A stretch of DNA of 27,684 nucleotides from an uncultured Bacteroidales bacterium (GCA_937965665.1 CALCJE010000295.1:1-27684); one strand, 5' to 3'; numbered from the stretch's first letter, positions 6,886-15,928 are shown. Translations and numbers: made by a program. Notes: generated from the letters alone by a model not told the origin.

Positions 6886-7614
6886 ATGAAACGCAAAATA
6901 TTTTTACTTATCACCCTGCTGGCTGTTGTAGCTACTTCTTTTGCTCAGAAACCATCTGCTGAATCCATCCGTAAAAGGCTCAGCCTTGGATTTGGTTTAT
7001 TCACCGATATATGGGTTAAGGTTCCTGACTCTATCGATCCAAGAGCTATTCACCAGGGAGTTGATGTTGCCATACGTTATAATTTCCCGATGGATAAAAA
7101 AGGTCACCTGAATTTCTTTATCGGTGGCGGAATAGGCGCGCATAATTTTTACAACCAGGCGCTGTTGGGCACAGGCAAATACAATATTTACGAGAAACTC
7201 CCTGCCGGGGTTGATGCCAACGAATCGTATTTTTACAATGCCCCGGCAAAATTCAATGGACAAAATATTAGTGTAAAGAAAAGCAAACTCTCTATCACAT
7301 ACTTTGATGTACCATTTGGTTTCCAATATAAATCCATTAAAAAAGTACACACAACCTTAGGGTTTAAAGTTGGCTGGAGCATGAATGCTCATACAAAATA
7401 CAAAGGAAGCGATCTTGAGGGTAGCGGTTACGAAGTAAAGGAAAAATCGCTCAAATTACGTAACATCGATAACTTTCACTACGGTCCGTTTTTTGAGGTT
7501 GGCTATAAATGGATAGGAGCTTCGGTATTTTACCAGCTTTCGTCTGTTTTCGAAAAAGACCTGGGTCCACAGATCAGGCCCATTTCAGTCGGGCTGGTAT
7601 TCAGGCCATTCTGA
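6886..7614 (+). CDS. Outer-membrane beta-barrel protein of unknown role
   Basis: A 242-residue exported protein. Residues 1-20 form a signal peptide (MKRKIFLLITLLAVVATSFA, then Q). The rest alternates in the way of a small barrel, with strands such as LNFFIGGGIGAHNF, LSITYFDVPFGFQYKS, TTLGFKVGWSMNAH, YGPFFEVGYKWIGASVFYQL and ISVGLVFRPF. The last residue is Phe, the BAM recognition signal. It resembles the porin-like OMP_b-brl_2 group seen across Bacteroidota. There is no N-terminal plug or TonB box, so active transport is unlikely. It ends one base before the convergent PAP2-like gene. I cannot assign a specific function. Confidence 0.75.
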   Translation: MKRKIFLLITLLAVVATSFAQKPSAESIRKRLSLGFGLFTDIWVKVPDSIDPRAIHQGVDVAIRYNFPMDKKGHLNFFIGGGIGAHNFYNQALLGTGKYNIYEKLPAGVDANESYFYNAPAKFNGQNISVKKSKLSITYFDVPFGFQYKSIKKVHTTLGFKVGWSMNAHTKYKGSDLEGSGYEVKEKSLKLRNIDNFHYGPFFEVGYKWIGASVFYQLSSVFEKDLGPQIRPISVGLVFRPF

Positions 7615-7615
7615 T

Positions 7616-8236
7616 TTACACCAGGAAAATAATCAACATAACAATAGCAGCGCCTGCAATATAACCCAGATAAACCTGGGTTTGGTTGTGGGCGTTTTCT
7701 TTAAGCCGGGCATAACCTGCCAGTCCGGAAAGCAGTATGCTAACAGAGATTAATGTTAGCATCGGCAATCCCAAACGCAGCGAAATACTAATCAGCGTTG
7801 CGGTAACAGCCCCCCAGCCCAGGGTATGAAGGCTGATTTTGTAAACCATGTTTATCAGTAGCCCGGCAAGCAATGCAAATGTGGCCGAATAAACTACGTA
7901 CAGGAAAAGAGGCGGTATATTTGTTGGCCTTACAAAAAACATCAGGGCCAAATACGATGTACTGGCTATCAGCAGCGGTATGGTTCGTTCGCTGCGACCG
8001 CTCATTTCGATGGAATAAATTGCGTTTACACGCAACAGGATAAAAACCGCGGCAGCCGGAATAAACCATGTAAATGCAAATACCACTGAGATATACCACA
8101 GTTTCAGCCAGAGTGGCAATACAATTGAATACAAATCCGGACGCATCAGCAGGGCCGCTGTTGCAAATGTGGGAATAATCAGGGGGTGAAGAACGTATGA
8201 AAGGAATTTCGAAAACCGCAGATCAGGAACTGGCAT
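7616..8236 (-). CDS. Degenerate PAP2-like integral membrane protein
   Basis: A 206-residue membrane protein with about six hydrophobic helices. It keeps scattered traces of the PAP2 phosphatase signature: R81..R84..P87 (GRSERTIP) like motif 1, K133-x-S135-x-H137 (KISLH) in place of PSGH, and R177.....H183 (ARLKENAH) with Q187 where motif 3 usually has Asp. If the fold is right, it may be a weak or altered lipid or phospho-group phosphatase, or an inactive relative. It is convergent with the barrel gene, with one base between stops, so no terminator fits there. I saw no clear promoter upstream. The function is not established. Confidence 0.6.
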   Translation of the reverse strand: MPVPDLRFSKFLSYVLHPLIIPTFATAALLMRPDLYSIVLPLWLKLWYISVVFAFTWFIPAAAVFILLRVNAIYSIEMSGRSERTIPLLIASTSYLALMFFVRPTNIPPLFLYVVYSATFALLAGLLINMVYKISLHTLGWGAVTATLISISLRLGLPMLTLISVSILLSGLAGYARLKENAHNQTQVYLGYIAGAAIVMLIIFLV

Positions 8237-8349
8237 TGTATAAAATGTTTTTGTATGAACGGCATTTGGGCCGGCAGTACATTGAGTCGTGCCGAACCTT
8301 TAGATGCCAGATTGAAAATGTGTTTTGTGCTTAAATGAGGCAGAATTTA

Positions 8350-9816
8350 TTACATTACTTTACGCAGCCGTGCAACCGGGATATTGAGAAGCTCGCGGTA
8401 TTTTGCCACGGTGCGCCGGGCAATGGGATAGCCTTTCTGTTTTAAGATGGCAGTTAATTCTTCGTCGGTGAGCGGTTTGCCTTTTTTCTCGGCAGCTATG
8501 CAATCCGAAAGTATTTTTTTAATCTCGCGGGTCGAAATTTCTTCTCCCTGGTCGTTTTGTATGGATTCGGAGAAAAAGCTTTTTAACAGGAATGTCCCGA
8601 AAGGCGTTTGTACATATTTGCTGTTGGCAACGCGCGAAATCGTAGAAATGTCAAGCCCGACGCGTTCGGCTATGTCCTTCAGGATCATGGGGCGAAGCAT
8701 GGTTTCATCACCTTCCAGAAAATACTTCTGCTGGTAGTCCATGATCGATTTCATGGTGACATAGAGTGTATCCTGTCTTTGTTTTATGGCTTCGATAAAC
8801 CAGCGGGCAGAATCAATTTTCTGTTTGATAAACACAACAGCATCACGCTGCGAATCGTTTTTCTCCTTCCTGTTTTTGTTTTCGCCGTAAGTTTCCAGCA
8901 TATCGGTGTAGGTACGGCTTAACCTGAGTTCGGGCATATTGCGCTGGTTCAGGGTGAGTTCGAGCACACCATCTTTGTTCTCGATAATAAAATCAGGGAT
9001 CACGTATTGGTTGCCCGACATCGAGGCGCTGAAGGCACTCCCGGGTTTGGGATTGAGCTTTAATATTTCGTTAATGGCTTCGCGCAGGTCGTCTTCTTCG
9101 GAGTGGGTGCGTTTCAGTATTTTATCGTAATGTTTTTTGCTGAAATCTTCGAAACAACGGTCGAGAATGGTAATAGCCAGTTTCACTGAAGGCGAGGGCG
9201 CTATTCGTTTAAGCTGCAGAATAAGGCACTCCTGCAGGTTTCGGGCAGCCACGCCGGCAGGTTCGAAACTCTGAACCACCTTCAGCATTTGCTCTATTTC
9301 TGCAACCGTGGTAGTTACACCCTGGGTAAATGCCAGGTCGTCGACCATGGCACTGATGTCACGTTGCAGGTATCCGGCCTCGTCGAGGTTACCAATAATG
9401 GTGGTGCCTATGGTACGCTTTTGTGGCGGGAAATCTTTCAGGTCGAGTTGTGAGAGCAGTGATTCGTGAAAACCCGTGTCCGCGGTCATGGGCATTTCCT
9501 TATGCTCATCGTTGGCCGAGCTGTTGTTGGCATTCAGCCTGTACGATGGTACATCGTCATCACTCAGGTAATCGTTGATGTCGACATCATTCTGAATATC
9601 GTCGTTTTTATCAGTGTCGTTATCACCATATTCATCCGAATCGTTATCGCTGTTCTGGTCGTAATCTTCATCGATTTCCAGCACAGGATTTTCTTCAATC
9701 TCCTGCTTGATACGTTGTTCGAGAGCCATCGAAGGAATTTGCAGAAGCTTCATCAGCAGGATCTGCTGAGGCGAAAGTTTCTGAAGTAATTTCTGTTGAA
9801 GGCGTTGGTTGAGCAT
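8350..9816 (-). CDS. rpoN: RNA polymerase sigma-54 factor (RpoN)
   Basis: The alternative sigma factor that recognises -24/-12 promoters and needs AAA+ activators to open DNA. Region I is the Gln/Leu-rich start (LNQRLQQKLLQKLSPQQIL) that contacts activators. Region II is a strikingly acidic linker (about 49-88, rich in Asp and Asn). A core-binding domain follows, then the helix-turn-helix with DISTISRVANSKYVQTPFG. The RpoN box ARRTVAKYR (466-474), which reads the -24 element, is intact. The 488-residue length is normal. A -7 element at 9847-9854 gives its own promoter, so it need not depend on asnS 90 bases upstream. The NtrC-type regulator at 4465-5817 is the only candidate partner activator in the window. 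Confidence 0.97.
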   Translation of the reverse strand: MLNQRLQQKLLQKLSPQQILLMKLLQIPSMALEQRIKQEIEENPVLEIDEDYDQNSDNDSDEYGDNDTDKNDDIQNDVDINDYLSDDDVPSYRLNANNSSANDEHKEMPMTADTGFHESLLSQLDLKDFPPQKRTIGTTIIGNLDEAGYLQRDISAMVDDLAFTQGVTTTVAEIEQMLKVVQSFEPAGVAARNLQECLILQLKRIAPSPSVKLAITILDRCFEDFSKKHYDKILKRTHSEEDDLREAINEILKLNPKPGSAFSASMSGNQYVIPDFIIENKDGVLELTLNQRNMPELRLSRTYTDMLETYGENKNRKEKNDSQRDAVVFIKQKIDSARWFIEAIKQRQDTLYVTMKSIMDYQQKYFLEGDETMLRPMILKDIAERVGLDISTISRVANSKYVQTPFGTFLLKSFFSESIQNDQGEEISTREIKKILSDCIAAEKKGKPLTDEELTAILKQKGYPIARRTVAKYRELLNIPVARLRKVM

Positions 9817-9846
9817 AATTTTAAATGGGTTGTGTGTTCACTAATT

Positions 9847-9854
9847 CAAAGATA
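9847..9854 (-). promoter_or_regulatory. -7 promoter element of rpoN
   Basis: On the minus strand this reads TATCTTTG, a perfect TAnnTTTG, with an expected leader of about 24 bases. It lies between asnS and rpoN. Confidence 0.6.
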
Positions 9855-9905
9855 CCTCTTTTTGATTAATTGCACTAACCTTAAAAAGTTATAGGGTTAC
9901 CCGGA

Positions 9906-11312
9906 TTAAAATTCGGCTGTTTGTGGTGTACGGGGGAATGGAATTACGTCGCGGATATTGGCCATGCCTGTTACAAAGAGCATCAGCCTTTCAAATCCCA
10001 GTCCAAAACCGGCATGTGGTGCGGTTCCGAACTTCCTGGTTTCGAGGTACCACCACATATCCTTTTCGGGAATCTGCAATTCCTGGATGCGCGACATCAG
10101 TTTTTCATAATCCTCTTCGCGTTGCGATCCGCCGATAATTTCACCTATCCGCGGGAAAAGAACGTCCATGGCTCGTACTGTTTTGCCATCGTCATTCTGT
10201 TTCATGTAAAATGCTTTTATCTCCTTCGGGTAGTCGGTAAGGATAACAGGTTTGTTGAAGACTTTTTCAACCAGGTATCGTTCGTGTTCCGATTGCAGGT
10301 CGACACCCCACGAAACGGGGAATTCAAATTTCTGTCCTGATGCCAGCAGAATCTCTATGGCGCGGGTATAAGTGAGTCTTTCGAACTGGTTGCCGGTAAC
10401 AAATTTCAGGCGTTCGATCAGTTCGTTATCGTACATTTTCTGAAGGAACTCAAGGTCGTCGTAACAATTTTCGAGGGCATAACGGATCAGGTATTTCAGG
10501 AAATCTTCTGCCAGGTCCATGTTATCCACGATATCGTAAAAAGCCATTTCGGGCTCTATCATCCAGAATTCGGCCAGGTGGCGTGGCGTATTGCTGTTTT
10601 CGGCACGGAAAGTAGGCCCGAAAGTATAAATTTCGGAAAGCGCCATGGCAGCAAGTTCTCCATTCAACTGACCCGAAACCGTGAGGTTGGTGCTTTTACC
10701 GAAGAAATCCTGCGAGTAGTCAATCTCGTTGTTTTCGGTTTTTGGCAGGTTGTTCATATCCAGTGTTGTTACCCTGAACATGGCGCCAGCCCCTTCGGCA
10801 TCCGATCCCGTAATAATGGGGGTGTGTATGTAGTAAAAGCCTTTATCGTTAAAATATTTGTGAATGGCATATGCCATGTTATGCCTGATGCGGAGCACTG
10901 CGCCGAAGGTATTGGTACGTGGCCGCAGGTGTGCGATCTCGCGCAGGAATTCGAGCGTGTGGCCTTTTTTCTGTAAGGGGTACACTTCCGGATCGGCAGT
11001 GCCATACACTGTGATATGGGTTGCATGTATTTCGACTGATTGACCGGCGCCCGGCGATTCAACCAGGGTTCCGGTTACCGAGATACATGCCCCGGTGCTA
11101 ATCGATTTCAGAACTTCTTCATCGAAGTTGGCCAGGTCAACTACTACCTGTATGCTATGTATGATTGATCCGTCGTTCAGTGCAATGAAAGCAACATTTT
11201 TATTTCCCCGCTTGGTACGAACCCAACCTTTAATGGTAACACTGTTTCCGATACCTGTTTTTTCAGGAGTTTTGAGTAAATCAACAATTTTTGTTCTTCT
11301 CGATTCCGACAT
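9906..11312 (-). CDS. asnS: Asparaginyl-tRNA synthetase
   Basis: A cytoplasmic class IIb synthetase that charges tRNA-Asn with asparagine using ATP. The N-terminal OB fold (about 20-105, TIKGWVRTKRGNKNVAFI) binds the anticodon. Motif 2 reads TFRAENSNTPRHLAEFWMIE, the AsnRS form and not the AspRS form. Motif 3 is GFGLGFERLM (from 435). The 468-residue length is normal. The frame opens at 11363, but the -7 promoter element lies at 11360-11368, so transcription should begin near 11353. The ATG at 11312 (MSESRRTKIVDLL) is therefore the likely start. Presence of AsnRS suggests direct Asn charging, though an amidotransferase route cannot be excluded from this window. Confidence 0.96.
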   Translation of the reverse strand: MSESRRTKIVDLLKTPEKTGIGNSVTIKGWVRTKRGNKNVAFIALNDGSIIHSIQVVVDLANFDEEVLKSISTGACISVTGTLVESPGAGQSVEIHATHITVYGTADPEVYPLQKKGHTLEFLREIAHLRPRTNTFGAVLRIRHNMAYAIHKYFNDKGFYYIHTPIITGSDAEGAGAMFRVTTLDMNNLPKTENNEIDYSQDFFGKSTNLTVSGQLNGELAAMALSEIYTFGPTFRAENSNTPRHLAEFWMIEPEMAFYDIVDNMDLAEDFLKYLIRYALENCYDDLEFLQKMYDNELIERLKFVTGNQFERLTYTRAIEILLASGQKFEFPVSWGVDLQSEHERYLVEKVFNKPVILTDYPKEIKAFYMKQNDDGKTVRAMDVLFPRIGEIIGGSQREEDYEKLMSRIQELQIPEKDMWWYLETRKFGTAPHAGFGLGFERLMLFVTGMANIRDVIPFPRTPQTAEF

Positions 11313-11359
11313 AAAAGCTTTGTAATTAGGTAATTGCAACTTGTTTTGTAAGCCAAAGT

Positions 11360-11368
11360 GCAAAGATA
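11360..11368 (-). promoter_or_regulatory. -7 promoter element of asnS (decides the start)
   Basis: On the minus strand this reads TATCTTTGC, a perfect TAnnTTTG. It overlaps the upstream ATG at 11363 and so rules that start out. The leader would be about 41 bases. Confidence 0.65.
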
Positions 11369-11466
11369 AGCAAATATTTGTGATTCTTCCGGGATTTGAG
11401 TACTGCTCCTTGGGTAAGATTTTTTTATCACCGAAGCCAACGAAAGCTAATTTGAAATGTTTTGTT

Positions 11467-11475
11467 TACATTTAC
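11467..11475 (+). promoter_or_regulatory. Possible -7 element of the DAHP synthase gene
   Basis: TACATTTAC differs from TAnnTTTG at one base. It is 14 bases before the ATG at 11489, a spacing like that of other genes in this window. No clear -33 element is seen. Confidence 0.35.
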
Positions 11476-11488
11476 CTGATCAAAAATT

Positions 11489-12595
11489 ATGGAAAAACAC
11501 CTGGATATATTACCGCTCAGCGAATGGCTGCCCACAGGGGGCAAACCCTTAATTATCGGGGGGCCTTGCAGTGCCGAAAGCCACGACCAGGTAATGGGCA
11601 CAGCCCGCAAACTGGCTGCTATAAACCAGGTGAAGGTATTCAGGGCCGGATTGTGGAAACCGCGCACCCGTCCGTCATCGTTCGAAGGTGTTGGCGAAAA
11701 AGGGCTGGAGTGGCTTACCGAGGTTAAGCGCGAAACCGGCTTGCTCACTGCCGTTGAAGTTGCCCATCCCGCGCATGTTGAAGCATGCCTCAAGCACAAA
11801 ATAGATATCCTTTGGCTGGGAGCCCGAACCGTCGTAAATCCGTTTTCGGTGCAGGAACTGGCAGGCGTGCTGCAAGGAGTGGATATACCGGTAATGGTTA
11901 AAAACCCGCTGCACCCTGATGTCGGACTTTGGCTGGGTGCCCTCGAAAGACTTAATCATGCCGGGATACAAAAACTAGTTGCTATACATCGCGGATTTTA
12001 TTATTACCATCATGCCTTGTACCGCAACCAGCCCATGTGGGAAATTCCCATTGAGTTACAACGACGCGTTCCGGGTTTGCCTGTAATTTGCGATCCGAGT
12101 CATATCTGCGGTCGACGCGACCTGCTGTTACCGGTAAGCCAGAAAGCCCTCGACCTCGAAATGGCCGGACTGATGATAGAATCGCACCTCGATCCGGATC
12201 ATGCCTTAACCGATGCCAGCCAGCAGGTAACTCCCGAAGACCTGGAGATACTGATCAATGCACTGGTAGTGAGACAAACTACAGGGAACAAAGAATTTGA
12301 GTCGAAACTTGAAAAGCTGCAGCGCGAAATTGATAAAATGGATGCCGAATTGCTTGATATACTTAGTAAGCGACTGAAGATTGTCGACGAAATCGGGCAA
12401 TATAAAAAGGAAAACAATATTACAATCCTTCAGATAAAACGCTGGCGCGATATTTTTTACGACAGGCTCAACTTGGGTTCGCGCATAGGCCTGAGCCAGG
12501 ATTTCCTGTTTAAACTACTGCAGCTGCTGCACGAGGAATCAATTCTCAGGCAGGAGGAAATAATGGGACTCAAGGAAATTGGAAAGACGGAATAA
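11489..12595 (+). CDS. Bifunctional DAHP synthase / chorismate mutase
   Basis: This joins the first step of aromatic amino-acid synthesis (PEP plus erythrose-4-phosphate to DAHP) with a later branch step (chorismate to prephenate). The DAHP synthase domain, type I-beta, covers about 1-262: GGPCSAES (C27, metal ligand), KPRTRPSSFEG (57-67), GARTVVNP (111-118), VMVKNP, and CDPSHICGRRD with H205. A linker follows, then an AroQ-type helical chorismate mutase at about 270-365 (REIDKMDAELLDILSKRL with R279 and R295, then IGQYKKENN). In the Porphyromonas gingivalis homologue with this domain order, prephenate binding to the mutase domain inhibits the synthase; the same control is likely here. No other aro gene is adjacent. 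A terminator follows at 12609-12634. Confidence 0.95.
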   Translation: MEKHLDILPLSEWLPTGGKPLIIGGPCSAESHDQVMGTARKLAAINQVKVFRAGLWKPRTRPSSFEGVGEKGLEWLTEVKRETGLLTAVEVAHPAHVEACLKHKIDILWLGARTVVNPFSVQELAGVLQGVDIPVMVKNPLHPDVGLWLGALERLNHAGIQKLVAIHRGFYYYHHALYRNQPMWEIPIELQRRVPGLPVICDPSHICGRRDLLLPVSQKALDLEMAGLMIESHLDPDHALTDASQQVTPEDLEILINALVVRQTTGNKEFESKLEKLQREIDKMDAELLDILSKRLKIVDEIGQYKKENNITILQIKRWRDIFYDRLNLGSRIGLSQDFLFKLLQLLHEESILRQEEIMGLKEIGKTE

Positions 12596-12608
12596 ACTGA
12601 AAAACGAA

Positions 12609-12634
12609 ATGTGAGTTCTCACATCCATTTTTTT
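12609..12634 (+). terminator. Intrinsic terminator of DAHP synthase, overlapping the corA 3' end
   Basis: ATGTGAG (12609-12615), a TT loop and CTCACAT (12618-12624) form a perfect 7-bp stem, followed by TCCA-free sequence CCA and seven T residues (12628-12634). The right half and the T run lie inside the last codons of the convergent corA. Confidence 0.6.
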
Positions 12635-13527
12635 CGCTTAAACATATAAATAAATCCTGCCGAAATCAGCAGCATGCTGGCCATCAAAACCCAGAACGTG
12701 TGCGTTTCGTGCATCATGGGCAGGTTTACATTCATGCCGTACAGGCTGGCAATAAATGTGAGCGGAAGCAGGATTGACGAAATGAGCGTGAGCGCTTTCA
12801 TGATTTCGTTACTGCGGTTGGTCTGCATCGAATCGAAAGTTTTCGACAAGCCTTCAATCAGTTCCTCGTAATCTTCAATCATATCCCACATTTTCTGGTA
12901 GTAGTCGAGAATGTTACCCCAGTATTCTTCCATGTTTTCGGCATAACCTTCAATCTGTCCTGATTCAAATTTCTGGAAAAGCCTCAGCTGCGGTTTAAAA
13001 ATGGTGTTCAGCAATATCATGTTTCGCCTGGTGAGCGAAATACGTTCGATGGTTTTTTCAGCTTTCTTGCCAAAAAGTTCGCGATTTATAAGTTCCAGCT
13101 CAATTCCCAGTTTGCTGATAAGCGAAAGGGTTTCCTGCATCAGTTTTTCCAGTACTTTATACAGCAGGGCATCCGATGTTCCTGCCTGTAGTATTTCGTA
13201 TGGATCGTTCATTTCCTTGGCGCTGTTAAACAGGCTGCTTACTACCCAGTGGGGTTTGCCAATGGTAATAATGTATCCTTCGCCCCAGAAGATTTTAACC
13301 TCCTTGGTTTTCAGGAAACGGTTCCACCGGTCGTAATGCGGGAAATGCAGGATGAGAAAATAATAATCATCGTAGATGTCGATCTTAGGTCGTTGATTCA
13401 CACTTCGGCAGTCTTCAATATCGAGTGGGTGGAAGTGAAAATTGTCTTTCAGAAATCCGAGGTCCTCATCTGAGGGGTCTTCAATATAATGCCACTTAAT
13501 CGTGCCTATCTTAATAGTCTGAATCAT
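12619..13527 (-). CDS. corA: CorA-family magnesium channel
   Basis: An inner-membrane, pentameric, gated channel for Mg2+ (in some members Co2+ or Ni2+). The long N-terminal cytoplasmic funnel domain (1 to about 238) is mixed alpha/beta followed by long helices. The first membrane helix (about 242-262) ends in the diagnostic YGMN (263-266), here followed by VNLPMMHE, close to the common MPE loop. A second helix spans about 277-296, and a basic tail KRKKWM ends the protein in the cytoplasm. The length of 302 is normal. A -7 element at 13596-13604 gives a leader of about 62 bases. I saw no recognisable Mg2+ riboswitch in that leader. Confidence 0.95.
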   Translation of the reverse strand: MIQTIKIGTIKWHYIEDPSDEDLGFLKDNFHFHPLDIEDCRSVNQRPKIDIYDDYYFLILHFPHYDRWNRFLKTKEVKIFWGEGYIITIGKPHWVVSSLFNSAKEMNDPYEILQAGTSDALLYKVLEKLMQETLSLISKLGIELELINRELFGKKAEKTIERISLTRRNMILLNTIFKPQLRLFQKFESGQIEGYAENMEEYWGNILDYYQKMWDMIEDYEELIEGLSKTFDSMQTNRSNEIMKALTLISSILLPLTFIASLYGMNVNLPMMHETHTFWVLMASMLLISAGFIYMFKRKKWM

Positions 13528-13595
13528 AGGTCGCCCTTTTTATGATCGTAAATACTGGTGAATTTTACATTCCTGCGTTTGTTTTGAAATGAAGG

Positions 13596-13604
13596 GCAAA
13601 GGTA
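13596..13604 (-). promoter_or_regulatory. -7 promoter element of corA
   Basis: On the minus strand this reads TACCTTTGC, a perfect TAnnTTTG. The leader of about 62 bases is longer than most in this window. Confidence 0.6.
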
Positions 13605-13769
13605 ATTCAATTATCGGTTTGTCTGGTATTTTTTTCTGATGTACCTGGTCATTTTCACTGGCATCTTTTTTAGTTGTTAGCCAGGATAATTTAAGTTGCT
13701 GTTAACCTGCCGTTCGGTTGTCTTCAGCGCATCACGCATGCATTTTTCAACATATTCTGTATCAATGTG

Positions 13770-13778
13770 TATCTTTGC
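13770..13778 (+). promoter_or_regulatory. -7 promoter element of the YgiQ gene (decides the start)
   Basis: TATCTTTGC is a perfect TAnnTTTG. It lies downstream of the first in-frame start at 13696, so translation should begin at the ATG at 13798, about 13 bases after the expected transcription start. Confidence 0.65.
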
Positions 13779-13797
13779 CGAAATTTTTAGCAACTGT

Positions 13798-15642
13798 ATG
13801 GAACAACTTCCCCTCAATGCATGGCTGCCCATTACCCGCGACGAAATGCTGGCCCGTGGCTGGACTGAAGTTGACGTTGTTATTATTTCGGGTGATGCCT
13901 ATGTTGACCATCCTGCTTTTGGAACAGCCGTTATTGCCCGGGTTATCGAAAATGCAGGTTTTACAGTTGCCATTGTTCCCCAGCCAAACTGGAAAGACGA
14001 CTTGCGCGATTTTCGCAAATTTGGCAAACCGAGGCTTTGTTTTGCTGTAGCTGCCGGTAATATGGACAGCATGGTGAACCATTATACGGCAGGAAAAAGG
14101 CTGAGGTCCGATGATGCCTACACCCCTGGCGGCAAAGCTGGTTTCAGGCCCGATTACGCCACGGTGGTGTATTCGCGTATCCTGAAAAAGCTTTATCCCG
14201 AAGTGCCGGTTGTAATTGGTGGAATTGAAGCCAGCATGCGCAGGCTTGCCCATTACGACTACTGGTCGGATACGCTGAAACCTTCGGTGCTCATTGATAG
14301 TGGCGCCGATTTGCTGGTGTATGGCATGGCCGAAAAAGGAATTGTGGAAGTGTTGAAAAGACTAGCCGAAAACCCCGAACCCGGCTGGATAACCGATGTA
14401 CCTCAAACCGGTTTTGTAGTACCTGAAGCTGCGGCCAAAGAATTCGAAATCAAGGATAAATCAATAACGCTGCCCTCTTTCACCGCCTGCCTGAAAGACA
14501 AAAAGGCATTTGGCGAATCGTTTAAACATATTGAGCAGGAAAGTAATAAGGCTTCGGCCCGGAGGCTGATACAGCATACCGGTGAGCAGGCCGTGGTTAT
14601 AAATCCGCCTTTCCCGCTTATGACTTCGGATGAGCTGGATGCCGTGTACGCTTTGCCATATACCCGGTTGCCCCATCCCAAATACAAAAAGAGGGGAGTG
14701 GTGCCGGCTTACGAAATGATCAGGCATTCGGTTACCATGCACCGCGGATGTTTTGGAGGCTGTGCTTTTTGTACCCTCAGCGCACACCAGGGGAAGTTTA
14801 TTTCGAGCCGGTCGGAAATGTCAATTCTCAGCGAGGTTGAAGCCATCAGTAAAATGCCCGATTTTAATGGTAACGTTTCGGATTTGGGCGGCCCTTCGGC
14901 CAATATGTACAGGATGCAAGGCTTCGACCTCGATATCTGCGAAAAATGTAAGAGGCCGTCGTGTATTTTCCCTTCCATTTGTAACAACCTGAACACCGAC
15001 CACAAACCCCTTACCAGTTTGTACAAAAAGGCATCGGCTATAAAAGGGATCCGGAAAATTTATATAGGAAGTGGAATCCGTTATGATATGCTGGTCGGCC
15101 GGAGTGCCAATGATGACAAGCGATTCGGCTTGACCGATTATACCCGCAACCTGGTGAAGAATCATGTTTCGGGCCGGCTCAAAGTTGCTCCCGAGCATAC
15201 CAGCGACCATATCCTCAAAATCATGCGTAAGCCTTCATTTAAGCTGTTTCACCAGTTCAAACAAGTTTTTGATGCGCTTAATAAACAGGAAGGATTGCGG
15301 CAGCAGATTATCCCTTATTTTATTTCGAGCCACCCCGGCAGCCGTCTCAGCGATATGGCCCATCTGGCATGCGAAACCCGCGAGCTTGGTTTTCAGCTGG
15401 AGCAGGTGCAGGATTTTACACCAACACCACTTACCCTGGCCAGCGCTATTTATTATTCGGGAATTCATCCTTATACCGGCGAGCAGGTTTTTACAGCCCG
15501 CAGCCGGCAGGAGAAAGAAGAGCAGCGAAAGTTTTTCTTCTGGTATAAGCCCGAAAACAGGCAATGGATCAGGCAATCACTAGCCAAAATCGGCGAGCCG
15601 GCCCTTGCCGACCAGTTGCTGGGTGGCAAAAACAGGAAGTAA
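13798..15642 (+). CDS. ygiQ: YgiQ-family radical SAM protein
   Basis: A 614-residue radical S-adenosylmethionine protein. The N-terminal part (about 1-290) resembles the cobalamin-binding-like domain of this family. The radical SAM core has the iron-sulfur motif C318-x3-C322-x2-C325 within MHRGCFGGCAFCTLS. A second cysteine cluster follows (ICEKCKRPSCIFPSIC), which is typical of YgiQ. The C-terminal region has QVQDFTPTPLTLA and ends in a basic tail, matching the DUF3362-type end. The reaction of YgiQ proteins is not known to me, so only the chemistry class can be stated. The frame opens at 13696 but the promoter element at 13770-13778 and the family start (MEQLPLNAWLPITRDEM) support 13798. 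Confidence 0.92.
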   Translation: MEQLPLNAWLPITRDEMLARGWTEVDVVIISGDAYVDHPAFGTAVIARVIENAGFTVAIVPQPNWKDDLRDFRKFGKPRLCFAVAAGNMDSMVNHYTAGKRLRSDDAYTPGGKAGFRPDYATVVYSRILKKLYPEVPVVIGGIEASMRRLAHYDYWSDTLKPSVLIDSGADLLVYGMAEKGIVEVLKRLAENPEPGWITDVPQTGFVVPEAAAKEFEIKDKSITLPSFTACLKDKKAFGESFKHIEQESNKASARRLIQHTGEQAVVINPPFPLMTSDELDAVYALPYTRLPHPKYKKRGVVPAYEMIRHSVTMHRGCFGGCAFCTLSAHQGKFISSRSEMSILSEVEAISKMPDFNGNVSDLGGPSANMYRMQGFDLDICEKCKRPSCIFPSICNNLNTDHKPLTSLYKKASAIKGIRKIYIGSGIRYDMLVGRSANDDKRFGLTDYTRNLVKNHVSGRLKVAPEHTSDHILKIMRKPSFKLFHQFKQVFDALNKQEGLRQQIIPYFISSHPGSRLSDMAHLACETRELGFQLEQVQDFTPTPLTLASAIYYSGIHPYTGEQVFTARSRQEKEEQRKFFFWYKPENRQWIRQSLAKIGEPALADQLLGGKNRK

Positions 15643-15744
15643 GAGAGATTCTGGAATCCTTCCTGACAAAATTGTGAATTCAGAAGCATTTAAGTTTGTA
15701 GTAACTTTTTGACTTTATTCGTTTTGAACAGATTTTGCCTTTTC

Positions 15745-15827
15745 TATTCGCTTTTTCTACTTTTTGCATGAATAAAAAGTAGCAACTTAGCGAACTTAGC
15801 GAAGCGGTCTCATGAGCGAAGCGAATA
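15745..15827. repeat. Nested inverted repeat with GCGAA-rich tandem repeats
   Basis: The outer arms TATTCGCTT (15745-15753) and AAGCGAATA (15819-15827) are exact complements. Inside, CTACTTTTT (15757-15765) and AAAAAGTAG (15774-15782) form a 9-bp stem with an 8-base loop. CTTAGCGAA then occurs twice in tandem (15786-15803). GCGAA-like words recur to about 15870. There is no transposase. Confidence 0.6.
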
Positions 15828-15928
15828 ACAAAGCGATTTCATGAGCTCCTTTAAACATGAGCAATGAGCGAATAAAAATTCTAGGCTTTCGAAAAATACA
15901 TTGCAGTTCTAAACCGGAGGTATTTTCG

